Origin: Pseudomonadota bacterium
GTDB lineage: Bacteria; Pseudomonadota; Gammaproteobacteria; Steroidobacterales; Steroidobacteraceae
Length of the DNA: 9,645 nucleotides
Assembly (NCBI GenBank): GCA_021792815.1
Contig: JAJYTX010000075.1
Span: forward strand, 1-9,645
Direction of reading: 5' to 3'
Part shown: positions 1 through 5,803 of the stretch, in pieces
How positions within the stretch are numbered: the first letter of the stretch is position 1
How the letters are laid out: each line of letters opens with the position of its first letter
Made by a program: the position numbers and the translations under genes
The notes under the pieces: generated by a model
The model's database searches: none
Told to the model about the DNA's origin: nothing
The model's input: the letters and a program-made list of their open reading frames with translations, nothing else

Positions 1-816
1 GCGATCTCCCCCGGGTTGGGGGGTCAGCGACACCCGGATGGTGTCGCCGATCCCCTGCTGCAGCAGCACGGCCATGCCCGCAGTGGAGGCGACGATGCCC
101 TTGGAGCCCATACCCGCCTCGGTGAGCCCCAGGTGCAATGGATAATCGCAGCGGCCGGCCAGGTCGCCGTAGATCGCGATCAGATCCTGCACTCCGCTCA
201 CCTTGGCCGAAAGAATGATCCGGTCGTGGGCGAGACCGAGCGCCTCGGCGCGTCGGGCGCTCTCGAGCGCCGAGAGCACCACCGCGTTGCGCATGATCTG
301 CTGCGCGCTCAGCGGCTGGCGGCTCGCCGAGTTCTCGTCCATCAGGCGCGTCAGCAGGTCCTGGTCGAGACTGCCCCAGTTGACCCCGATGCGGACCGGC
401 TTGCCGTAGCGGCACGCCGTCTCGATCATCTGCGCGAACTGCGGGTCACGCTTGCTGCCCCGGCCGACATTGCCCGGATTGATACGGTACTTGGCGAGCG
501 CCTCTGCGCAGCCCGGTTGCTCATGCAGCAGTTTGTGGCCGTTGAAGTGAAAGTCACCGATCAGCGGGACGCCCACACCCATCTGATCCAGCCGGTCGCG
601 GATGCGCGGCACCGCGTCCGCAGCCTCGGCCGTGTTGACCGTGATGCGCACCAGCTCGGAACCGGCGCGGGCGAGCGACTTCACCTGCTGAGCCGTGGCT
701 TCGGCATCAGCGGTGTCCGTGTTCGTCATCGACTGTACGACGACGGGCGCGGTGCCGCCGACACGGAGGGAACCGATCGTGACCGGTACGGAGGGGCGGC
801 GCTCGATGGGGGGCAT
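1..816 (-). CDS. ispG: 4-hydroxy-3-methylbut-2-enyl diphosphate synthase IspG (partial, C-terminus beyond left edge)
   Basis: IspG (GcpE) is the cytoplasmic iron-sulfur enzyme that reduces methylerythritol cyclodiphosphate to HMBPP, the penultimate step of the MEP isoprenoid pathway. Reading the minus strand from 816 gives 272 uninterrupted codons, open at position 1. Recognisable family segments, by residue: [15 protein letters not shown] (23-37), [12 protein letters not shown] (83-94), [10 protein letters not shown] (110-119), [12 protein letters not shown] (141-152), [11 protein letters not shown] (208-218), LHLGLTEAG (236-244) and [12 protein letters not shown] (255-266). This is the N-terminal TIM barrel in the longer Xanthomonas/betaproteobacterial form. 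The cysteine-bearing Fe-S domain lies outside the window. I chose ATG 816 because MPPIERR aligns with the E. coli N-terminus (QAPIQRR) and an AGG (824-822) lies 5 nt upstream. An in-frame ATG at 867 would add 17 residues and is a real alternative. The gene is transcribed divergently from gcvT. The family call is very secure; the start is not. Confidence 0.96.
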   Translation of the reverse strand, partial: MPPIERRPSVPVTIGSLRVGGTAPVVVQSMTNTDTADAEATAQQVKSLARAGSELVRITVNTAEAADAVPRIRDRLDQMGVGVPLIGDFHFNGHKLLHEQPGCAEALAKYRINPGNVGRGSKRDPQFAQMIETACRYGKPVRIGVNWGSLDQDLLTRLMDENSASRQPLSAQQIMRNAVVLSALESARRAEALGLAHDRIILSAKVSGVQDLIAIYGDLAGRCDYPLHLGLTEAGMGSKGIVASTAGMAVLLQQGIGDTIRVSLTPQPGGDR

Positions 817-964
817 GGGAACCTGCGCAGAGGGTGAAGCGTCCAGATCCGTGGATTTTACAGGCATGTGATCCGGGCGGCGATTCCTGTCGGTCCGGAC
901 GGCCCGGGATGTCGCCCGTGGGCTACCGTGGGTCGTATTTGGCGCTTCGGTGGTGCCCAAAGAC

Positions 965-973
965 TGGTATCAT
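965..973 (+). promoter_or_regulatory. Possible extended -10 promoter for the gcv operon
   Basis: TGG followed by TATCAT (968-973) matches the extended -10 pattern TGnTATAAT with one mismatch. A poor -35 candidate, TTCGGT, sits at 946-951 with a 16-bp spacer. A start site around 980 would place the whole riboswitch leader, whose first helix strand begins at 981, at the very 5' end of the transcript. That position is the main support. No other convincing sigma-70 element was seen between 868 and 990. Confidence 0.4.
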
Positions 974-980
974 TGATGTG

Positions 981-1189
981 CCCCGCAATCGGTCTGCACG
1001 GAGAGAGTCCGGCCTCACGCCGGAACGCCGAAGGCGCAAATTCCGCCCGGAAACGCTCAGGCACATGAACGGCAGACTGCGAAGGCGAGCGTCTTCGCGG
1101 GGACTCTGGAGAGCGGCAGGCCTCGGCCTGCCCACCGAAGGGGAGTGGCGCTGCGAGAAGCGTCCGATCTCTCAGGTCACCGGACAGAG
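981..1189 (+). promoter_or_regulatory. Tandem glycine riboswitch (two aptamers) upstream of gcvT
   Basis: Two glycine aptamers lie in series. Aptamer I is 991-1078. Its P1 pairs GGTCTGC (991-997) with GCAGACT (1072-1078). It also has the conserved GGAGAG, a P2 stem near 1008-1025, GCCGAAGG and AAACGCTCAGGCA (1050-1062). Aptamer II is 1104-1189. Its P1 pairs CTCTG (1104-1108) with CAGAG (1185-1189). It has GGAGAG, a P2 hairpin pairing 1115-1121 with 1126-1132, ACCGAAGGGG, CTCTCAGGT (1169-1177) and the closing GGACAGAGG. The leader CCCCGC (981-986) is perfectly complementary to GCGGGG (1097-1102) in the linker, matching the known leader-linker P0 helix of tandem glycine riboswitches. The linker also holds a hairpin pairing 1079-1086 with 1091-1098. 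In this class glycine binding commonly turns on gcv genes. The location directly ahead of gcvT fits. The helices come from reading by eye, not from folding. Confidence 0.93.
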
Positions 1190-1191
1190 GG

Positions 1192-1210
1192 GCGGCAGGC
1201 ACCCTGCCGC
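1192..1210 (+). promoter_or_regulatory. Expression-platform hairpin of the glycine riboswitch
   Basis: GCGGCAGG (1192-1199) and CCTGCCGC (1203-1210) form a perfect 8-bp stem with a CAC loop, starting two bases after aptamer II closes and ending 12 nt before the gcvT ribosome binding site. It is followed by TGCTTTGG, a T run too short for a good intrinsic terminator. Control is therefore more likely translational, or through a weak or Rho-assisted stop; this is inference. The 5' arm repeats the P2 strand of aptamer II (1113-1120), so alternative pairings are possible. Confidence 0.6.
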
Positions 1211-1222
1211 TGCTTTGGCTCT

Positions 1223-1227
1223 GGAGG
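1223..1227 (+). promoter_or_regulatory. gcvT ribosome binding site that fixes a GTG start
   Basis: GGAGG ends 4 nt before GTG 1232. It decides the start of gcvT. The longer in-frame GTG at 1145 would begin inside aptamer II and add 29 residues with no counterpart in GcvT proteins. Confidence 0.85.
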
Positions 1228-1231
1228 ATCT

Positions 1232-2311
1232 GTGGCGAGACAAACTCCTCTTTTCTCACTTCACCAGGCTCTGGGCGCACGCATCGTGGACTTCGGGGGC
1301 TGGAGCATGCCCCTGCAGTACGGCTCGCAGATCGCCGAGCACCACGCGGTGCGCCGCAGTGCCGGTGTGTTCGACGTTTCGCACATGTGTGTCGTCGACC
1401 TCAAGGGCGCGCAGGCGCGTCCCTTCCTGCAACGCGTCTGCGCCAATGACGTCGGCAAGCTGCGCATGCCGGGCAAGGCGCTGTATGGCTGTCTGCTCAA
1501 TGAGCAGGGCGGTGTACTCGACGATCTCATTGTCTACTTGCTCGGCGAGCAGGAATTTCGCGCGGTCGTGAACGCCGGCACGCGCGAGAAGGATCTCGCC
1601 TGGCTGCGCCGGCATGCCGCGGATTTCGGTGTCGAGGTCATCGAGCGTACCGATCTCGCCATGCTGGCCGTCCAGGGGCCTCAGGCGCGCGACAAGGCCT
1701 GCGGACTGCTGTCCGCCGCCGGCGCGCAGCGCGCGCTCGCGCTCGGGGTTTTTTCCGGCCGCGAGATCGAGGGGTGGTTCATTTCCCGCACCGGTTATAC
1801 CGGCGAGGACGGCTTCGAGATCATGTTGCCGGCCGGGCAGGCCGAGCCGGCCTGGCGGGCGCTCAATGACCGGGGTGTGGCGTCCTGCGGTCTCGGAGCG
1901 CGCGATACGCTGCGGCTGGAAGCCGGCATGAACCTCTATGGCAGTGACATGGACGAGCACACCCACCCCCTGGAGTCGGGTCTTGCATGGACCGTGGCGT
2001 TTACCCCGGGCCGCGCGTTCATCGGCCGTCCGGCGCTCGAGGCCGCCGCCGCCGATCTGCAGCGAAAGCTCGTCGGTCTGGTGCTGGAAGACCGCGGCGT
2101 GCTGCGGGCGCATCAGCGGGTGCTCGTGCCCGGCGGGGCCGGTGAGATCACCAGCGGGACGTTTTCCCCGACGCTCGAGCGCGCGATCGGTCTGGCGCGC
2201 GTTCCGGTCTCGGCGGCCGGTCCGGTCCAGGTCGAGATCCGCGGCCGGCTGCATGCCGCCCGCATCGTCAAACCGCCTTTCGTCCGGCACGGCAAGTCGC
2301 TCATCGACTGA
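1232..2311 (+). CDS. gcvT: Glycine cleavage system T-protein (aminomethyltransferase)
   Basis: GcvT transfers the aminomethyl carbon from the lipoyl arm of H-protein to tetrahydrofolate, giving 5,10-methylene-THF and ammonia, in the cytoplasm. The 359-residue product is close to the E. coli length (364). The N-terminus QTPLFSLHQALGARIVDFGG (residues 4-23) is typical. GGVLDDLIVY (93-102) holds the conserved aspartate, probably D97, corresponding to the folate-site Asp101 of E. coli. RTGYTGEDGFEI (186-197), LGARDTLRLEAGMNLYG (221-237), TSGTFSPTL (308-316) and KPPFVRHG (347-354) are further family landmarks. The start is GTG behind GGAGG. The gene leads the operon under the glycine riboswitch, and a 63-nt spacer separates it from gcvH. 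Nothing in it looks damaged. Confidence 0.97.
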   Translation: MARQTPLFSLHQALGARIVDFGGWSMPLQYGSQIAEHHAVRRSAGVFDVSHMCVVDLKGAQARPFLQRVCANDVGKLRMPGKALYGCLLNEQGGVLDDLIVYLLGEQEFRAVVNAGTREKDLAWLRRHAADFGVEVIERTDLAMLAVQGPQARDKACGLLSAAGAQRALALGVFSGREIEGWFISRTGYTGEDGFEIMLPAGQAEPAWRALNDRGVASCGLGARDTLRLEAGMNLYGSDMDEHTHPLESGLAWTVAFTPGRAFIGRPALEAAAADLQRKLVGLVLEDRGVLRAHQRVLVPGGAGEITSGTFSPTLERAIGLARVPVSAAGPVQVEIRGRLHAARIVKPPFVRHGKSLID

Positions 2312-2374
2312 GCGGTCGGTGCGTGACGTTCCTCTCGTGACTCCCTTACCTTAAAAGACATCCCGGAGCGACCC

Positions 2375-2764
2375 ATGAGTCAGGTTCCCCCCGACCTCCA
2401 GTACACGCGAACCCACGAGTGGCTGCGGACACTGCCCGACGGCAGCGTTCAGATCGGCATCACCGACCATGCCCAGCACGCCCTGGGTGACCTGGTGTTC
2501 GTCGAGGTGCCTGAGCCCGGGCGCAGGGTTGGCGCCGGCGAGCCGTTTGCCGTGATCGAGTCCGTCAAGGCCGCCTCCGATGTCTACGCGCCGATCGCAG
2601 GCGAGGTCCTCGAGGGCAACTCCGCGCTCGCCTCGGCGCCCGAGGCCGTCAATGCCGATCCCTACGGACAGGGCTGGCTGGTGCGCCTGCGCCCCTCGGA
2701 CGCGTTGCCGGCGCTGCTCACGGCCGCGGAGTACCAGCAGCTCGCCGCGGAGGAGGAGGGCTGA
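2375..2764 (+). CDS. gcvH: Glycine cleavage system H-protein (lipoyl carrier)
   Basis: H-protein carries the aminomethyl group on a lipoylated lysine between P-, T- and L-proteins. The 129 residues equal the E. coli length. The N-terminal YTRTHEWLR (10-18) and [21 protein letters not shown] (29-49) are characteristic. The lipoyl site is K65 in [13 protein letters not shown] (61-73). The C-terminal [15 protein letters not shown] (93-107) is also typical. ATG 2375 has GGAG (2365-2368) 6 nt upstream. The stop codon shares one base with the gcvPA start (TGATG at 2762-2766), implying translational coupling. Lipoylation enzymes and the L-protein are not encoded in the window. Confidence 0.98.
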   Translation: MSQVPPDLQYTRTHEWLRTLPDGSVQIGITDHAQHALGDLVFVEVPEPGRRVGAGEPFAVIESVKAASDVYAPIAGEVLEGNSALASAPEAVNADPYGQGWLVRLRPSDALPALLTAAEYQQLAAEEEG

Positions 2765-4137
2765 TGGCCTTCATCCCGCACACGGCCGAGGACGTCGAGG
2801 CGATGCTCGCCGCCATCGGCGTGGACGACCTGCAGCGGCTGTTCGAGGAGATTCCGGCCAGGCTGCGCGTCGGTTCGCTCGAGCGCATGCCGCAGGCGCT
2901 GACCGAGATGGAAGTCGGGCGGCTGATGAGCGAGCGGGCGCGTCTCGACGGCCGCCCGCTGTGCTTCATCGGTGCCGGGGCCTACGAGCACCACATTCCC
3001 TCGGCCGTCTGGGCCATTGCGACGCGCGGCGAGTTCTACAGCGCCTACACGCCCTACCAGGCAGAGGCGAGTCAGGGCACCCTGCAGCTGCTCTACGAAT
3101 ATCAGACCATGATGGCGAGCCTGACCGGCATGGACGTGTCGAACGCTTCGCTGTACGACGGTGCGAGCGCCCTGGCGGAGGCCTGTCTGATGGCGATCCG
3201 CGCCAATCGCCGCTCGCAGTCGCGGCGCATCCTCGTGCCGGCCACGGTGCATCCGCACTACCGGCAGGTGATGCAGAGCATCGCCGGCAACCAGGGGCTG
3301 TCGTTCGAGGCGCTGCCGTTCTGCCCCGAGCAGGGCGCTACGCTCGCCGACGCGCTGAGCCGTTTCGAGGGCGAGGACATCGCGGCCCTCGTCGTCCCGC
3401 AGCCGAACGTGTTCGGCCGGTTGGAGGATGTGGACGGCCTCACCGACTGGGCGCACGCGCACCATATCCTGGTCGTCGCCGTGGTCAACCCGGTGTCGCT
3501 CGCGCTGCTGAGGCCGCCGGGACGATGGGGCAGCAGGGGCGCGGACATCGTCGTCGGCGACGGCCAGCCGCTCGGAATTCCGCTGTCCTCGGGCGGACCG
3601 TATTTCGGTTTCATGACGACCCGCATGGAGCACGTGCGGCAGATGCCGGGGCGCATCGTGGGCCGCACCGTCGATGCGGCCGGCCATTCGGGATTCACGC
3701 TCACCCTGCAGGCGCGCGAACAGCACATCCGCCGCGCCAAGGCGACATCCAACATCTGTACCAACCAGGGCCTGATGGTGACGGCGGCCACGATCTACCT
3801 GTCGCTTCTCGGGCCTCAGGGCCTGAAACGCACGGCGGCCGCGTCCCATGCGCGTACCGGCGAGCTGCTGAGGGCGCTGAGCCGCGTGCGGGGCGTGCGG
3901 TGCGTCTTCCGTGGACCGGTCTTCCACGAGGCGGTGATCGGCCTGGACCGTCCGGCCGCCGGGGTGCTCGAGCGGTTGGCGTCGCAGGGCATCCTCGGCG
4001 GCTGGGACCTGTCGGAACACTATCCGCAGCTCGGCCCGGCGCTGCTGGTCTGCGCCACCGAAACCAAGACCTCCGCCGATATCGAACGCTATGCCGCGGC
4101 GCTCGGCGAGTGCCTGTCCGACGCGCGCGCCGCGTAA
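2764..4137 (+). CDS. gcvPA: Glycine dehydrogenase (decarboxylating) subunit 1, P-protein alpha chain
   Basis: This is the N-terminal half of the split P-protein, which with GcvPB decarboxylates glycine and loads the aminomethyl group onto H-protein. The 457-residue length is normal for GcvPA. Landmarks: [13 protein letters not shown] (68-80), [14 protein letters not shown] (95-108), [12 protein letters not shown] (129-140), SSGGPYFGF (275-283), GRIVGRTVD (296-304) and [13 protein letters not shown] (326-338). This subunit does not carry the PLP lysine; that lysine is in GcvPB. One oddity: residue 325 is alanine (RRAK), where I recall a glutamate (RREK) in most P-proteins. The start overlaps the gcvH stop by one base, with a strong purine-rich stretch (gaggaggaggg) at the end of gcvH serving as ribosome binding site. 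gcvPB follows after 14 nt. Confidence 0.97.
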   Translation: MAFIPHTAEDVEAMLAAIGVDDLQRLFEEIPARLRVGSLERMPQALTEMEVGRLMSERARLDGRPLCFIGAGAYEHHIPSAVWAIATRGEFYSAYTPYQAEASQGTLQLLYEYQTMMASLTGMDVSNASLYDGASALAEACLMAIRANRRSQSRRILVPATVHPHYRQVMQSIAGNQGLSFEALPFCPEQGATLADALSRFEGEDIAALVVPQPNVFGRLEDVDGLTDWAHAHHILVVAVVNPVSLALLRPPGRWGSRGADIVVGDGQPLGIPLSSGGPYFGFMTTRMEHVRQMPGRIVGRTVDAAGHSGFTLTLQAREQHIRRAKATSNICTNQGLMVTAATIYLSLLGPQGLKRTAAASHARTGELLRALSRVRGVRCVFRGPVFHEAVIGLDRPAAGVLERLASQGILGGWDLSEHYPQLGPALLVCATETKTSADIERYAAALGECLSDARAA

Positions 4138-4151
4138 CCGGGAGCTGTCCC

Positions 4152-5630
4152 ATGTCCTGCGCACGAACCGAGAAAGTCATTTTCGAGTATTCCGTCCCGG
4201 GCCGGGGAGCCGAGGATCAGTGGCCGCGCGATCCGGGGCCCGAGGCCCTGGCGGATCTGCCCGAGGCGCTGCGCCGCGAGCGTGCGCCGCTTCTGCCCGA
4301 AGTGAGCGAGCTCGAGGCGGTGCGGCACTTCACCCGACTCTCGCAGCTGAACTTTTCCATCGACACGCAGTTCTATCCGCTCGGCTCGTGCACGATGAAG
4401 TACAACCCCAGGGCCTGCAACCAGTACGCCATGCTTCCGGAGTTCCTCTTCCGGCATCCGCTCGCCCCGGACACGCTGGGACAGGGAATGCTCGAGTGTC
4501 TCCATGAGCTGCAGGAGATGCTGAAAGAGATCACGGGCATGCAGGCCGTGGCGCTGTCGCCCATGGCCGGCGCCCAGGGCGAATATGCCGGGGTGGCCAT
4601 GATCCGTGCCTATCATCGCGCCCGGGGCGATCTCGAGCGCAACGAGATCCTCGTGCCGGAGGCCGCTCACGGCACCAATCCGGCCACCGCCACCCTGTGT
4701 GGCTGCGTGGTCCGGGAGGTGCCCGTCAATGCCGACGGTGATGTCGATCTCGAGGCGCTCTCGGCCGCGGTAGGCCCCAGGACCGCCGGCATCATGCTCA
4801 CCAACCCTTCCACCCTCGGCGTGTTCGAGCGGCGCATCGAGGAGGTGGCCCGCTTGGTGCATGCCGCGGGAGGGCTGCTGTACTACGACGGGGCGAACCT
4901 CAACGCCATCCTGGGCAAAGTGCGCCCGGGAGATATGGGTTTCGACGTCATCCACGTCAATCTGCACAAGACGTTCGCGACGCCTCACGGCGGCGGCGGA
5001 CCGGGCGCGGGCCCAGTGGGGGTCGGCCCGAGGCTGGTCCCTTTCCTGCCCGTTCCGCTCGTCACCCGCCGCGGTGAGCGCTACGGCTGGCTGACCGAGC
5101 GGGACCTGCCACAATCGATCGGCCGGCTCTCGGCTTTCTCGGGCAACGTGGGTGTGATGCTGCGCGCGTACATCTACCTGCGCATGCTCGGTCGCAACGG
5201 GCTCACGAAGGTCGGCGAGCACGCCACGCTCAATGCCAACTATCTGCTGCACCAGCTGGTCCGGTCGGGCTTCGAACCGGCCTACCCCGCCCGGCGGGCC
5301 AGCCACGAGTTCATCATCACCCTCAGGCGACAGGCTCGCGAGCTCGACGTGACCGCCATGGACGTCGCCAAGCGACTCCTGGATCATGGCCAGCATGCCC
5401 CGACCACCTATTTCCCGCTGCTGGTGCCGGAATGTCTGCTGATCGAGCCGACGGAGACCGAGAGCAAGGCGGCCCTGGATGCTTTCGTCGCGGCCATGAC
5501 GCAGATCCTGGTGGAGGCGGCGCAAGAACCCGAGCAGGTTCGCAGCGCTCCGCATACCATGCCGGTACGCCGCCTCGACGATGTGCGGGCGGCCAAGCAA
5601 CTGGACCTCACGTGGAAACCGGCGACCTAG
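4152..5630 (+). CDS. gcvPB: Glycine dehydrogenase (decarboxylating) subunit 2, P-protein beta chain
   Basis: GcvPB is the PLP-binding half of the split P-protein. The 492-residue product is a usual length. Landmarks by residue: [20 protein letters not shown] (68-87), [13 protein letters not shown] (135-147), [10 protein letters not shown] (171-180), [12 protein letters not shown] (215-226), [10 protein letters not shown] (244-253), [20 protein letters not shown] (268-287) and [10 protein letters not shown] near the C-terminus. K273 is the expected Schiff-base lysine. ATG 4152 has GGGAG (4140-4144) 7 nt upstream. It is the last gene of the gcv operon. No clear intrinsic terminator follows in the 173 nt before the next gene. 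The upstream extension of this reading frame through gcvPA is a high-GC read-through and is not coding. Confidence 0.97.
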   Translation: MSCARTEKVIFEYSVPGRGAEDQWPRDPGPEALADLPEALRRERAPLLPEVSELEAVRHFTRLSQLNFSIDTQFYPLGSCTMKYNPRACNQYAMLPEFLFRHPLAPDTLGQGMLECLHELQEMLKEITGMQAVALSPMAGAQGEYAGVAMIRAYHRARGDLERNEILVPEAAHGTNPATATLCGCVVREVPVNADGDVDLEALSAAVGPRTAGIMLTNPSTLGVFERRIEEVARLVHAAGGLLYYDGANLNAILGKVRPGDMGFDVIHVNLHKTFATPHGGGGPGAGPVGVGPRLVPFLPVPLVTRRGERYGWLTERDLPQSIGRLSAFSGNVGVMLRAYIYLRMLGRNGLTKVGEHATLNANYLLHQLVRSGFEPAYPARRASHEFIITLRRQARELDVTAMDVAKRLLDHGQHAPTTYFPLLVPECLLIEPTETESKAALDAFVAAMTQILVEAAQEPEQVRSAPHTMPVRRLDDVRAAKQLDLTWKPAT

Positions 5631-5803
5631 CCAGCGGCCGCGCCGAGACGAGTGCCGATCGGATCGGGCTGCGGTGGCCCGTGAGCCGCGGAGCGGCATC
5701 CGACATCGGCGCGGCGGCCGTGCGCTGGGCCCTCGGGTGTTTCACCACAGTCCATCTGCCGGTGCCGCGCGCGCGCCACGGGTCTGCCGAAAGAGGGTGT
5801 TCG

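Noticed and set aside
16..837. 273-codon open frame on the plus strand
   Set aside because: The minus strand over the same bases encodes clear IspG. The plus-strand translation has no recognisable motif.
1145..1231. Longer GTG start for gcvT at 1145
   Set aside because: It would begin inside riboswitch aptamer II and add residues absent from GcvT proteins. GTG 1232 has an ideal ribosome binding site and the expected N-terminus.
2662..4164. 500-codon open frame on the minus strand, antisense to gcvPA
   Set aside because: It lies opposite a clear GcvPA coding sequence, has biased composition and shows no family resemblance.
4089..5699. 536-codon open frame on the minus strand, antisense to gcvPB
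   Set aside because: The plus-strand gene is unmistakable over the same span. The minus frame is rich in Arg, Gly and His with no recognisable motif, which is typical of a shadow frame in high-GC DNA.
5432..5803. Upstream extension of the protease reading frame into gcvPB
   Set aside because: It overlaps the end of gcvPB out of frame. The signal-peptide-like sequence and ribosome binding site mark 5804 as the start.
5631..5803. Possible intrinsic terminator after gcvPB
   Set aside because: GCGG...CCGC inverted matches exist but are short and have no following T run, so I do not call a terminator.
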